This document shows positions 51,177 to 60,034 of a DNA stretch of 64,000 bases, in pieces. Origin of the DNA: Nonomuraea montanisoli. GTDB taxonomy: Bacteria > Actinomycetota > Actinomycetes > Streptosporangiales > Streptosporangiaceae. The notes below the pieces were generated by a model, which made no database searches, was not told where the DNA came from, and saw nothing but the letters and a program-made list of their open reading frames with translations. The stretch is taken from contig NZ_JABWGN010000010.1 of the NCBI RefSeq assembly GCF_013363975.1, forward strand, positions 310,001 to 374,000. The letters run 5' to 3'. Each line of letters opens with the position of its first letter. Position 1 is the first letter of the stretch. Made by a program: the position numbers and the translations under genes.

Positions 51177-51458
51177 TCAGTCGGGCCGGGTGTAGAAGGC
51201 CCTGCAGTTGTGGATCAGCGCCGCCTGCTGGGAGAGCGCGGATGCCAGAGACGCGGCGTCTGGCTCGGTGATCTGCGCCTCGACTCCGGCGGCCGCCATC
51301 GCCGCGGTGATCGGCCGGCGTAGCTTGGCCGTGAACTCGGCTTCGTTGGCCGTGATGATGACGCGCTGGATCTCCCATCCGGGATATGTGCTGCGTAGCA
51401 CCGCGAGCTGGCGTCCGGCATACGAACCAGTGAGGGCGACCTGAGCGGGGCCTGTCAT
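51177..51458 (-). CDS. Small protein of unknown function (93 aa) in the radical SAM operon
   Basis: A 93-residue soluble protein (LAVLRSTYPGWEIQRVIITANEAEFTAKLRRP; ITEPDAASLASALSQQAALIHN). I do not recognise the family. It seems globular, with one Cys, and is not a typical leader-core precursor. The ATG at 51458 overlaps the HATPase stop by four bases, so it belongs to the same operon. A gap of 180 bases separates it from the radical SAM gene. Confidence 0.7.
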   Translation of the reverse strand: MTGPAQVALTGSYAGRQLAVLRSTYPGWEIQRVIITANEAEFTAKLRRPITAAMAAAGVEAQITEPDAASLASALSQQAALIHNCRAFYTRPD

Positions 51459-51988
51459 GACAGGTCCCTCAGACTCCTCAGAAACCAGACGGCCTTGCCC
51501 GTGGGCTCAGGGGCGACGCCCCAGGACTCGGAGTACTCGTCCACGATGGCCAGGCCGCGACCGTGCTCCTGGTCCAGGGCGGCGGCGACCGGTCGGGGGC
51601 TGCTCAGGCTGTGGTCGACGACCTCGCCCCTGAGCATCTGGTCACTGACGATGAGGCGCAGCTCGATCGGCGCCTCGGCGTGGACGACCGCGTTCGTGAC
51701 GAGCTCGGAGACGATCAACATGACGTCGTCGACCTCGGTGCCCAGCCCCCAGGAGGAGAGCGCTTCGCGGGTGAGGGCGCGAGCGTGTCCGGCGGCTTCG
51801 GGGATGCGGAGAAGTTCCCATGTCGCCTCTCGGACGGGGGCCAGTGTGGTCCCGCCAGCGCTATGGTCAGTCATGGGTGGGCTGACGGCGCCGCAGAACA
51901 TGCAGGCCAGGCCGTGCAGGCCAGCGATGCTGATCGTTTCTGGCACGGGAACTTGTGCTGCCCCGTGGGACGTCGCTGCCTCCGGCAT
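51455..51988 (-). CDS. ATP-binding protein of the anti-sigma/HATPase_c_2 type
   Basis: A 177-residue HATPase_c_2 (RsbW-like) protein: VDDVMLIVSELVTNAVVHAEAPIELRL (N box), DQEHGRGLAIVDEYSESWGV (G box region) and GKAVWFLR. Such proteins are common in actinobacteria next to XRE regulators and are serine kinases or anti-sigma factors. The N-terminal 40 residues contain a CxxC (ACMFC). ATG at 51988 is taken; 51874 (MTDHSAGG) is an alternative. Two inverted repeats lie upstream. Confidence 0.82.
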   Translation of the reverse strand: MPEAATSHGAAQVPVPETISIAGLHGLACMFCGAVSPPMTDHSAGGTTLAPVREATWELLRIPEAAGHARALTREALSSWGLGTEVDDVMLIVSELVTNAVVHAEAPIELRLIVSDQMLRGEVVDHSLSSPRPVAAALDQEHGRGLAIVDEYSESWGVAPEPTGKAVWFLRSLRDLS

Positions 51989-51999
51989 TGAGCCGATCC

Positions 52000-52030
52000 C
52001 ATCTGTCTGTCAGGTTCCGACAGACAGATG
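52000..52030. promoter_or_regulatory. Perfect 12-bp inverted repeat upstream of the HATPase gene
   Basis: CATCTGTCTGTC and GACAGACAGATG flank seven bases. Lies twelve bases upstream of the HATPase start at 51988. It could be an operator or a hairpin terminating the xre transcript; no T run follows. Confidence 0.65.
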
Positions 52031-52053
52031 GTGGGCTTTGCGCAATGCCAGAA

Positions 52054-52072
52054 GTAACCCCATGAGGGTTAC
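52054..52072. promoter_or_regulatory. Second palindrome upstream of the HATPase gene
   Basis: GTAACCC and GGGTTAC flank CATGA. It lies just past the xre stop codon and is a good candidate for the XRE operator that controls the HATPase-radical SAM operon. Confidence 0.6.
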
Positions 52073-52077
52073 CTGGG

Positions 52078-53259
52078 TCAGGTGGCGCTGCACCATTCGG
52101 CGAAAGCGGTCAGAGTCTCTGCATCGGCGCGCTTGAGCCTGCGTAGCGTAGCGGCGTCCTCGCGGACCCACCGGTGGTCGCGGGTGTGCTGTGGCGCGAT
52201 CTTCCTGGCGACCTTCAGGCTCTCGAAGGCGTCGTCTGGCAAGCCCACCCACAGCTGGGCGCGCGCGAGTTCGATGTAGAAGCCACTGCGACGCTCGTCG
52301 GGCAGGTCTGCTGGTGGCGCCCAATCGCGGGCCAGCTCCAGGGCCCGATCGACATGGCCCGCACCGAGGCTCACCGCGACGGACACCTCATGGATGCGCA
52401 CCGAGGACGGGCCGAACGCTGTCCCGTAGAAGACCCCTTCGGACACGCGGTCGCCAAGAATCCGGGCCTCGGCCAGGTGGGTGTAAGCCGCGTCTGCGTC
52501 GCCGGCCCGGCCGGCGATGACGGCTGCTCGCATGTGCAGGGCGCCGCGGGCCGCGGTGGCAGTGGCGTGATCGTGTGCCGGCGCGGCGTCGATGGCGCTC
52601 TCCAACACCTGCAGGCCGCGGTGGTGGATACCTGCCGCGAAGAAGGTCTCGCAGCGCACGTACGCCACGCTGGCGCTCACCAGAGGGTCACCTGTCTGTG
52701 GCGAGGCCCAGCGCATGAGGTCGATGAGCCGGGCGGACAGGTCGTAGGCCCCGGCCTTGTAGGCGACGGCGTCGGCGGCGCGGCATGCGTGGACGACCAG
52801 TGTGGCGATCTGCGAGCGATGCTCGGCTGGTGCGGCCTGCATGGCGCGGAACAGTTCACCGAGGAGGTCTGGCACGCGGCTGACGATATGCACGTACTGC
52901 GCGGCCAAGCGCCAGCGCACGGCTTCGTCGACGGCGGAGCGCAACTCCGGCAGGGACCGGATCGGGCCGTCGTCGGGAAGGTCGTAGGCAGAGATGGCGG
53001 CCGAGATCACAGGCAGCGCCTGCTGGATGCGCGAGTTGGCATGGGCACGGTCGGCCAGGAGGAGCGATGGGTCGATCCTCAGGGCGTCGGCGACCGCCTC
53101 CAAGACGCCGTCGCCGACGCCGCGGACGCCGCGTTCGATCTTGCGGATCGTGCCCAGGTGGACGTTCGAGGCGGCCGCGAGCTGCTGCTGGGACAGGCGC
53201 GCGACTCGTCGGTAGTAGGCGATGCGCCTTCCGATGCCACTGCGAGGGTCTGCGGGCAT
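52078..53259 (-). CDS. XRE-family regulator with TPR-like C-terminal domain
   Basis: A 393-residue regulator. The N-terminal HTH is RRIAYYRRVARLSQQQLAAASNVHLGTIRKIERGVRG; the rest is helical with TPR-like repeats (HRGLQVLESAIDAAPAHDHATATAARGALHMRAAVIAGRAGDADAAYTHLAEARILG). Such regulators may respond to peptides. It is immediately upstream of the HATPase-radical SAM-PIMT operon on the same strand and probably controls it. Confidence 0.87.
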   Translation of the reverse strand: MPADPRSGIGRRIAYYRRVARLSQQQLAAASNVHLGTIRKIERGVRGVGDGVLEAVADALRIDPSLLLADRAHANSRIQQALPVISAAISAYDLPDDGPIRSLPELRSAVDEAVRWRLAAQYVHIVSRVPDLLGELFRAMQAAPAEHRSQIATLVVHACRAADAVAYKAGAYDLSARLIDLMRWASPQTGDPLVSASVAYVRCETFFAAGIHHRGLQVLESAIDAAPAHDHATATAARGALHMRAAVIAGRAGDADAAYTHLAEARILGDRVSEGVFYGTAFGPSSVRIHEVSVAVSLGAGHVDRALELARDWAPPADLPDERRSGFYIELARAQLWVGLPDDAFESLKVARKIAPQHTRDHRWVREDAATLRRLKRADAETLTAFAEWCSAT

Positions 53260-53340
53260 GAGCGCTCCGAATTCGAGGCGGTCACTTCGGACTGTAGCCG
53301 TACCGTCGCAGTGCTGCCCTGCCCTTGGTAGAACGCCCGG

Positions 53341-53976
53341 CTACTCGATCGGGAGGGTCAAGAGCTCGGTCAGGGAGGTGATGCGCCAGTCCGCAGGAGC
53401 CGCCACCGGGTCGTCCGCCCACAGGTGTCCCCAGGGGCCGCGGCGGAGGTGCGCGGTCCGCAGGCCGGCGGCCTTGGCCGGCAGGACGTCGTTGGCCGGG
53501 TGGTCGCCGACGTAGACGATGTCGCTCGCGGCCGCGCCGGCGAGGTCCACGAGCCGGGCGAAGAACTCGGGATCGGGCTTGGCCACGCCCCACTCCCCTG
53601 AAGTGGCGATCCCGTCCGCGGGGAGGTCGAGAGCGCGAAGAAGTTCGGCGGCGCGCTGGGTCTGGTTTCCGGCGATCAGCACCTGGTGGCCGGCCTCGCG
53701 GAGTGCTGTGAGGACCGGTCGGACGTCGGGATAGAGGTCGGAGTCGTCGAGGTGCTCGCCGCGGCCGGCGGCCTCTCGGGCGGCGTACTCGGCGGCGAGG
53801 TCGATGTCGGGGCGCAGGAGGCGCACGGCGTCGGCGTTGTCGCGGCCTTTCGCGACCACCGCTCCGACGAGCGCGGACAGGGTGTGCCTGGGGATGTTGA
53901 GCCAGTCTGCCCAGGAGTTCCAGTAGCGGTCGTCGCGCACGATCGTTTCGCCGATGTCGAAGGCGAAGGTCCTCAT
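53341..53976 (-). CDS. HAD-family hydrolase
   Basis: A 211-residue HAD phosphatase: motif I FAFDIGETIV (the first Asp nucleophile is present but the usual second Asp is Glu, DxGET), motif III region GEWGVAKPDPEFF and motif IV VYVGDHPANDVLPAKAAGL. The altered motif I suggests a changed or lost phosphatase activity. It lies upstream of xre on the same strand; a palindrome precedes it. Confidence 0.85.
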   Translation of the reverse strand: MRTFAFDIGETIVRDDRYWNSWADWLNIPRHTLSALVGAVVAKGRDNADAVRLLRPDIDLAAEYAAREAAGRGEHLDDSDLYPDVRPVLTALREAGHQVLIAGNQTQRAAELLRALDLPADGIATSGEWGVAKPDPEFFARLVDLAGAAASDIVYVGDHPANDVLPAKAAGLRTAHLRRGPWGHLWADDPVAAPADWRITSLTELLTLPIE

Positions 53977-54512
53977 CACCGGGCGAGCTTAGTCTGGACA
54001 GACTGCAGATCGGGAGGGCGGACCGCCCGGTTAGATGTGGATGTTTTACGTGCCGATTCGCAGGGACTTGGCCCGCATCTCAGGTCCGTGCCACTTGGGC
54101 CACCGGGGTGTTCGCCCAGCTCGCCGTGCACATGACCTCTCGCCGCGTCGGCGCTATGAGGCCGCGGCCGATTTCTCGCCTACCCTGCCCACGGGAGACG
54201 GCGCGCTCGGAGCTGCCGGCTCGCCCCGGCGAGGAACGCGGAGGCCGGACCAGCACCACCCGCTTCGCCCCTCGCACGCTGCTGAACCTGACCGGACGCC
54301 ATGACGGGGCGATGCTGATGCTCGCCGCTCTCGCCCCCTTGATCACCATGGATTCACGGCAGGAACGCCGCCAGGACGGCACCTCTGGCTCGACCAGCCC
54401 GACTGAGCAAGATCCTCCTGAGAGGGGGTACCCCGGCCCAGACCGGGACCTCCGGGAGAGACGGGAACGACCAGGAGTGCCGACCGAGGCAGGAAGAGCG
54501 ACGCTCAGCACG
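53977..54512. other. Intergenic stretch without recognised gene
   Basis: About 535 bases. Several open frames cross it on both strands, but none shows a family, start context or codon bias I trust. The first 30 bases hold the palindrome at 53991. Confidence 0.55.
53991..54004. promoter_or_regulatory. Palindrome upstream of the HAD gene
   Basis: AGTCTGGACAGACT has six-base arms (AGTCTG/CAGACT). It lies 15 bases before the HAD start and shares the element GTCTG/CAGAC with the inverted repeat at 52000, hinting at a common regulator. Confidence 0.55.
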
Positions 54513-55448
54513 TCACATCCCCACCCGAAGCCCTTGACGCCAGGTCGGGTGTGCCGGCTGCCAGCCCAGTTCGCGCTTGGCCTTGGCGTTGGATGCGCCG
54601 CGCAGTTCGGTCATGAGCACGACGCCGGCCTCTCCGGCGGCCAGCCGTCCGATGAACCGCGGTACACGCATCGGCTTCTTGGCCCCCAGCATCGCCGCCA
54701 GTTCCGGCAGCCATTCGGCGACCGGGGCGGGGTCGTCGTCGACGATGTTGTAGACCCCGCGGCCGCCGTTCTCCACCGCCGCGACCGTGGCTTCGGCGGC
54801 GTCGGCGATGTGGATGAACGACCACACCCCGCCGCCGTCGCCGACGACCGGGAACTTGCGCTTGCGGATCATCTCAAGCTGCGCGGAGCCCGGCGCCATG
54901 GAGGTGCCGGGTCCGTAGAACGCGCCGTAGCGCAGCACGATCCCCTCGGTCCAGGCGGCGCCCAGCACGGCCTTCTCCAGGTGCTCGACCGCGGCAATCA
55001 TGGAGGCCATCTGGCTGACCGGCGAGCGATCCAGGGGGTCTTGTTCGTTCTTGACCGGCCCGCCGGTCCGGGTGTACGTGAACGCGCCGTTGCTCGCGGC
55101 GACGAACCGTCGTACCCCTGTGGCGCGTGCGGCCGCGAGCAGGTTGTCGGTGCCCTCGATCCGCAGCCGGTCGGTGGCGGCGAAGCTGCGTTCGAAATGG
55201 CGGGTGTCGATGTGCCCGATGGCGGTGAGCTGGTGAACGATCACCTCCGGGGCCGCCTGGCGCACGGCCGCCTCGACCTGGGCGCGATCGAGCGCATCGG
55301 CGATGACCGGTACTGCACCGAGCTGTGATGCCCTGGCCTTGCCGGATTCGCTGCGGACCATGGCGAACACCTCGTGTCCCGCATCGACCAGACGGGGCAC
55401 CAGTTCCTTGCCCATCGCTCCGGTCGCTCCTGCCACCAGCACTCTCAT
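54513..55448 (-). CDS. NAD(P)-dependent epimerase/dehydratase-like protein
   Basis: A 311-residue Rossmann protein: VLVAGATGAMGKELVPRLVDAGHEV at the start, then APEVIVHQLTAIGHID, VAASNGAFTYTRTGG and FIHIADAAEATVAAVENGGRGVYNIVDDDPAPVAEWLPELA. It resembles extended SDR or NmrA-like proteins; the YxxxK motif is not obvious, so activity is uncertain. ATG at 55448 is the natural start. Its substrate is unknown. Confidence 0.82.
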   Translation of the reverse strand: MRVLVAGATGAMGKELVPRLVDAGHEVFAMVRSESGKARASQLGAVPVIADALDRAQVEAAVRQAAPEVIVHQLTAIGHIDTRHFERSFAATDRLRIEGTDNLLAAARATGVRRFVAASNGAFTYTRTGGPVKNEQDPLDRSPVSQMASMIAAVEHLEKAVLGAAWTEGIVLRYGAFYGPGTSMAPGSAQLEMIRKRKFPVVGDGGGVWSFIHIADAAEATVAAVENGGRGVYNIVDDDPAPVAEWLPELAAMLGAKKPMRVPRFIGRLAAGEAGVVLMTELRGASNAKAKRELGWQPAHPTWRQGLRVGM

Positions 55449-55608
55449 CGTCGGCTCCCTTGCCGTCCGGTTCGGATTCGTCACTTGAACCGGATGACCC
55501 GCCGTTTCCTGACAGGGTCCCCAGGTGATACACGTCACATCGCGAGCAGGGGCTGTCCACGGCCGACCGCCGTCGCGGGTCAGTGCTGGTCTCGCGCGGG
55601 CATTTCCA

Positions 55609-56031
55609 TCACGCGTCTCCGAACACCATGCGATGCCCTGCGGCGGTGTCCATGTATTCGCGCACCTGATGGATCAACCCGTCCCGCAGCTCGAAGACGA
55701 AGCAGTAGTCGTTGCGGTAGGGCTTGCCGTCCGCCAGCGTGGCCCGCATGGTCACCTCCACCACGACCACGTCGCCGTCGGCGTAGAAGCCGTGGAAGTC
55801 CAGGGCCACGTCGGCGACGAACATGCGCGGGAAGTCAACGGTGAGGAAGTGGACGATGGCGTCCCTGCCCACCATGTGAGGAGATCCGCCGAGCGCCACG
55901 GCGGTCGCGTTCCCGGGCGGGGCCAGCCACTCCGCGTCCTGGGTGAAGAACGCCCCGATCAGGTCCTTGTCCCGGGTCGAGAATGATCGCCACGCTTGCT
56001 GCACCAGCTCGCGGCTTCGTTCTGAGGTCAT
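55609..56031 (-). CDS. SnoaL/NTF2-like protein
   Basis: A 140-residue NTF2-fold protein (LVQQAWRSFSTRDKDLIGAFFTQDAEWLAPPGN; GRDAIVHFLTVDFPRMF; DYCFVFELRDGLIHQVREYMDTAAGHRMVFG). Likely ligand-binding or a ketosteroid isomerase-like fold. ATG at 56031. No partner evident. Confidence 0.82.
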   Translation of the reverse strand: MTSERSRELVQQAWRSFSTRDKDLIGAFFTQDAEWLAPPGNATAVALGGSPHMVGRDAIVHFLTVDFPRMFVADVALDFHGFYADGDVVVVEVTMRATLADGKPYRNDYCFVFELRDGLIHQVREYMDTAAGHRMVFGDA

Positions 56032-56106
56032 GCCAGGCAGCGTAGGCAGCCTCCCAGCCCGAGACCGGCCACATTCGGACATGATCACGAGTGATCAGGA
56101 AGTGTC

Positions 56107-56670
56107 GTGATCGGTCGCTACCCTGTCGTCTCCGCATGGGGAAGATCCGCGATCTTCTGGATGGTGGTGCGCGGACGTGGCGAGCCGCTCACGGTCGCCG
56201 ATGTGGCCCGTCGGCTGGGCGCCGACCCCGGTGCGGCGGTCTCCCGCACGATGCTGGACCTGTGGGACCAGCACGTCCTCCTGGAACAGAGCGATCACGG
56301 CGTGATCGTGCTGTCGGCGAACACCTGCCCCTCGGACGAGGACGAGCTGTGGACCCGCCTCACCGAGAACGCGCAGGCGTGGGGCTTCTGGTGGCTGGTC
56401 AACAACACTCACGACCTCTTCTACGCGGCCGACGGGGCTCTCGTCACGTCGGTGCAGCAAGTCTCGTCTCCCGGCGGCCCGGAGTGCTTCGGCCCGGACC
56501 CCGCCGCACTGGACGACCATCTGGGCGCCCTGCGTGCGCTGGGGGCACGGATCAGGGCCGACGACGAGGCGGGCGTGACGCCCGAGGTGCCCTATCCCGA
56601 CTGGCAGACCGCGCTGGCGACCGTCGAGGCGTTGACCGGCGTGCGCCTGGACGTCGACCGGTTCACCTGA
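56107..56670 (+). CDS. Hypothetical protein, DUF6461-like C-terminal part
   Basis: A 187-residue protein. The N-terminus (VADVARRLGADPGAAVSRTMLDL) looks like a short helical region; the centre (WGFWWLVNNTHDLFYAADGALVTSVQQVSS) resembles the beta-rich DUF6461 of actinobacteria, of unknown function. The match is by eye only. The GTG at 56107 has little support; a later start is possible. Confidence 0.55.
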   Translation: MIGRYPVVSAWGRSAIFWMVVRGRGEPLTVADVARRLGADPGAAVSRTMLDLWDQHVLLEQSDHGVIVLSANTCPSDEDELWTRLTENAQAWGFWWLVNNTHDLFYAADGALVTSVQQVSSPGGPECFGPDPAALDDHLGALRALGARIRADDEAGVTPEVPYPDWQTALATVEALTGVRLDVDRFT

Positions 56671-56720
56671 GCGCACCTGTCCGTCCGAGCCTCCGCCCTG
56701 GGGTGATCGCCCTCAGCAGG

Positions 56721-57536
56721 TCACCGCCACGTTCGCCGGTCGCCGGTCGCCGGCGCTCCGTCGTCGCCGCTTCGGAGAGCGCGGGCGGTGGCCGGGTCGG
56801 CGGGCAGGTACGCCTCCACCGCCACCTCCTCCAGCGTGATGTCGAAGGCCGCGCCGAACGTGGTGATCGTGTTGATGAAGGCCAGCTCGGCCCCCCGATG
56901 CCGGACGCGGATGGGGAGAGCGATCTCCGCCGGGTCCGGCGGCGCGGCATCGCCCGGCGGGCCGTACGCGACCAGTTCCTCGTGCAGCTCGCTCAGGTAC
57001 GGATCCCCCGTACGCATGGCCTGGCGCGCCAGCCGGGGCAGGAAGTAGCTCCGCACCTGCTCCAGGTTGACCACCCGCGGAGCGAACCCGTCCGGGTGCA
57101 GGCCGAGCCGCATCATGTTGACCGGCGGCTCCAGCAGGGCGGGGGCGACGCCGTCCAGGAAGACATCCGCCGCGGAGTTGGCGAGGAGCAGGTTCCAGCG
57201 GCGATCGACGACGAGTGCCGGGTTCGGCTCGTGTCCCCGCAGGATGCCCTCAAGGGCCTCGCGGGCCGCGGCCATGTCGGCGGAGTCGAGGGGGCGGTTC
57301 TGGAAGATCGGTGCGTACCCCGCGGCGACGAGCAGCCGGTTGCGCTCCCGCAGCGGGACCCCCAGGTGCTCGGCCAGGCGCAGCACCATCGGACGGCTGG
57401 GCATCGTCCGGCCGGTCTCGACGAAGCTGACGTGCCGGCTGGAGACGCCCGCCTGGATGGCCAGGTCGAGCTGGCTCAGCCGCCGGCGCCTGCGCCACTC
57501 CCGCAGGAGCTCCCCCACGGGCGGATCTGCTGACAT
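56721..57536 (-). CDS. XRE-family regulator, MmyB-like ligand domain
   Basis: A 271-residue regulator with HTH LREWRRRRRLSQLDLAIQAGVSSRHVSFVETGRTMPSRPMVLRLAEHL and a MmyB-like domain (PNPALVVDRRWNLLLANSAADVFLDGV; VRHRGAELAFINTITTFGAAFDITLEEVAVEAYLPAD). These domains bind fatty-acid-like ligands. ATG at 57536. In actinobacteria such genes usually control a divergent SDR or NTF2 gene. Confidence 0.9.
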   Translation of the reverse strand: MSADPPVGELLREWRRRRRLSQLDLAIQAGVSSRHVSFVETGRTMPSRPMVLRLAEHLGVPLRERNRLLVAAGYAPIFQNRPLDSADMAAAREALEGILRGHEPNPALVVDRRWNLLLANSAADVFLDGVAPALLEPPVNMMRLGLHPDGFAPRVVNLEQVRSYFLPRLARQAMRTGDPYLSELHEELVAYGPPGDAAPPDPAEIALPIRVRHRGAELAFINTITTFGAAFDITLEEVAVEAYLPADPATARALRSGDDGAPATGDRRTWR

Positions 57537-57613
57537 GAACGATGTCCTATCGCGGCCACCGCCGGCGACGCCATTACATCCCATGTCATGAAGTCATGAG
57601 CGCTCGTCGGAGC

Positions 57614-58162
57614 TCACTCGTCGTCGAAGAGGCCGGGCGGGCACTCCATGGGTTCGACGGTGCCGTCGGGCTTCTGCATCTCGCACTGGGTTCCGGAACC
57701 GCCGTGACCGACACGGCCGTCACCGGCGCCGCCGCCGACGCCGGCGAAGGCGCCCGACACACCGGCGAAGAAGGCCAGGCCCACGATGACCGCGATGAGC
57801 CCGACGACGATCCCGCCGGGGCCGCCCCCGATGTTCCCCGCGGGCACGGCCCTGGTCGGGTCCTGCGGGTCGTAGAGCACATCGGTGGCGTTGCCGACGC
57901 CCAGGTCGGAGGTGGTCCGCGCCTCGGTGGTGATCTCCTGCCCGTCCAGGGTCGTGAAGGTCAGGACCGGCCGGCGTCTCGCCCTCAGGTGCTCCCCCTG
58001 CCCCGTGAACGTGGTCCGGACGTCGCTGACCACGCCCGGCACCCGCTCCGCCCGCTGGGCGAACCGCCTGCCGTCCACCATCCCCTTGATCGAAAACAGC
58101 AGGATCAGCACTCCGAACGCCACGAACAGCAACGGGAAGTAGGTGACCAGGTCGTCCAACAC
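57614..58162 (-). CDS. DUF3592-type membrane protein
   Basis: A 182-residue protein with two hydrophobic segments (YFPLLFVAFGVLILLFSI, then GGIVVGLIAVIVGLAFFAGV) around an extracellular-type DUF3592 beta region (VPGVVSDVRTTFTGQGEHLRARRRPVLTFTTLDGQ). Function unknown. GTG at 58162 is followed directly by TTG; GGAGG supports either. Confidence 0.75.
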   Translation of the reverse strand: MLDDLVTYFPLLFVAFGVLILLFSIKGMVDGRRFAQRAERVPGVVSDVRTTFTGQGEHLRARRRPVLTFTTLDGQEITTEARTTSDLGVGNATDVLYDPQDPTRAVPAGNIGGGPGGIVVGLIAVIVGLAFFAGVSGAFAGVGGGAGDGRVGHGGSGTQCEMQKPDGTVEPMECPPGLFDDE

Positions 58163-58433
58163 GGGCCTCCTCAGGTCGGCTCGAACGGTAGAACGCTCGG
58201 GACGCGCCAAGGTTCCCGGCCATCATGGATCTGCGGGAGCTGCCGCCGGCGGGCCGCAACGGGCACTTCGCCTCCCGTGCGGGTGAACGAGCAGCTCACC
58301 CTGGACTTCATGACGGTGGATGACCCCGTGGGGATGCACCTGGCCTTCGACGTGTCCCGGAGAGATGGTCGTCGGCGATGAGCGGGGCGAGTCCGTGAGT
58401 GGTCGGCGCGGTGGTCAGCGGGTCACGCGACGG

Positions 58434-59255
58434 TCAGAGGCCACGGCGGTCGAGGCGTGCGCGCAGGGCGCTGGGCGTCTCGGCGAGATGCTTGCGGACC
58501 GTCCGGGTCAGGTGCGCGTGATCGGCGAAGCCGTACATGGTGGCCAGCTCGGCGAGCTGGGCGCCGCCGTCGGCCATGTGCTCCAGCACGGCCCGCACCC
58601 TCAGTTCGTTGCGATACTCGCTGATCGTGCGGCCGGTGACATGGCGGAAGATCCTTCCGACATGCTTGGGCGAGGCGCCGACCAGCCGGGCCAGGTCCAC
58701 GACGCTGTCGTTGAGGTGACCGCAGGAGAGCGCCTCCTGCACGGCGATGGTCATGCGGCGGTGGATCACCCGCGTCGTCGGCGGCGCACCGGGGCCGGGC
58801 CGCTCGGTCCGCGGTGGGAGAGCCGCCAGCAGGCTCTGCAACCGTTCACCCACCTCCAGGCGGTCAGCGCCTCTCCTGCAGGCGGACAGCAGCTCGCGAT
58901 GGCGCAGGTCGAGCAGGGCGGTGATCGCCAGCATCCAGCCCGGAGCGCCCTGGACGCCCGCGACGTATTCGTCGTGGGCGTCAGGGGTCAGCATGATCCA
59001 GGTGTAGCGGATCTCGCTCGCCGACGGATAGGCGAAGCGCTCCTCCAGCCCTTCTCTGGTCAGGTAGCCGCCGGCCGCGTCGAGGAAGGAGTCCTGCCCT
59101 GAAGCGTGCCGGCGGAAGCCCCCCATCCGCATCAGCACCACGGCGTCGCCGATGTCCGGAGCCCACGGCGACCAGCCCTTGACCTGCCCTCCGCCGCGGA
59201 TGTCATGGACGGACATGCCCAAGCCGGGATCCTTGCCGAGCTCCTGTCGCCGCAT
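58434..59255 (-). CDS. AraC-family transcriptional regulator
   Basis: A 273-residue regulator: an N-terminal cupin-like domain and a C-terminal AraC HTH pair (LARLVGASPKHVGRIFRHVTGRTISEYRNELRV and LAELATMYGFADHAHLTRTVRKHLAETPS). ATG at 59255 (MRRQELGKDPGLG) is preferred over more upstream codons. Target unknown. Confidence 0.87.
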   Translation of the reverse strand: MRRQELGKDPGLGMSVHDIRGGGQVKGWSPWAPDIGDAVVLMRMGGFRRHASGQDSFLDAAGGYLTREGLEERFAYPSASEIRYTWIMLTPDAHDEYVAGVQGAPGWMLAITALLDLRHRELLSACRRGADRLEVGERLQSLLAALPPRTERPGPGAPPTTRVIHRRMTIAVQEALSCGHLNDSVVDLARLVGASPKHVGRIFRHVTGRTISEYRNELRVRAVLEHMADGGAQLAELATMYGFADHAHLTRTVRKHLAETPSALRARLDRRGL

Positions 59256-59363
59256 GACATCCAGACTCGCCGCCCGATCGCCTTCACCGTCGTCGGAATC
59301 ATCGCGATTCCGCAACACATGGACCAGGCACTCTCGCGGCGGGAGGCGCGGACGCGGCCGGCG

Positions 59364-59861
59364 TCAGCGAATCGGCTGGATCAGCTGGGTGCGCCAGGTC
59401 ACGGGGGCGGGCCAGCTCGACGGATCGGGTTGTGCGCTGAGGTCGAACCAGTGGTAGACCTCCCACGCCGCGCCGTCCGGCTCACGGTCGTGCTCCTTCA
59501 GCCACGCGTCCAGCAGGGCGTAGGTGTCGCCCAGACTGTCGTGCGATCCGAGGTGCCACGTGGCGACGGCCGTGCCGCCCGGCAGCTCGGCGGAGGCGAC
59601 CCGTCCCGCGCCGACAGGACGTCCGGCCACGGGCACGCCGACCTCCACGTCCGTCTCGCCCTCCTCGAAGGTGTGGTACCTGACGAAGGGCTGCCCCTCC
59701 ACGCTCACGCCGGGCTGCTGGGTGTACTTCCACAGTTCCGAGAACCCTTCGCCCTGAGCCTCCGACAGACGGGCGATCGCGACCGTCATCCTGATGCTCG
59801 CCGTGGTCTGGGGGTCACGGTGGAGGATCTCGAAAGTGTGCCCGTGCGGCTGGTCCGTCAT
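59364..59861 (-). CDS. GyrI-like (AraC effector-binding) domain protein
   Basis: A 165-residue GyrI-like small-molecule binding protein (FEILHRDPQTTASIRMTVAIARLSEAQGEGFSELWKYTQQPG; VEVGVPVAGRPVGAGRVASAELPGGTAVATWHLGSHDSLGDTYALLDAWLKEHDR; VYHWFD). ATG at 59861 has AAAGGA. It stands alone without a DNA-binding domain. Confidence 0.85.
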   Translation of the reverse strand: MTDQPHGHTFEILHRDPQTTASIRMTVAIARLSEAQGEGFSELWKYTQQPGVSVEGQPFVRYHTFEEGETDVEVGVPVAGRPVGAGRVASAELPGGTAVATWHLGSHDSLGDTYALLDAWLKEHDREPDGAAWEVYHWFDLSAQPDPSSWPAPVTWRTQLIQPIR

Positions 59862-60034
59862 CGTCGTCCTTTCCTGGCCGGCAGGTCGTGCCTCATCCTT
59901 TCGGAGCCGGTCGCGGCGACGCTTGAACATCGGTGCGCGACTGCGCCGCTCCCCGAGCGGCCGCGCAGAAGAGGACGCCCCCTTACATCCCATGTCATCG
60001 ACGGCTCCCGGCCGCGGCTGCCACCGTGGCCGGC

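Noticed and set aside
54108..54500. Open frames on both strands between the HAD and epimerase genes
   Set aside because: No recognisable domain or start signal; composition looks like noncoding high-GC DNA.
58277..58381. Short plus-strand frame (VRVNEQLTLDFMTVDDPVG) reminiscent of an SsgA fragment
   Set aside because: Only 34 residues, similarity judged by eye, no ribosome site, and no further matching sequence downstream.
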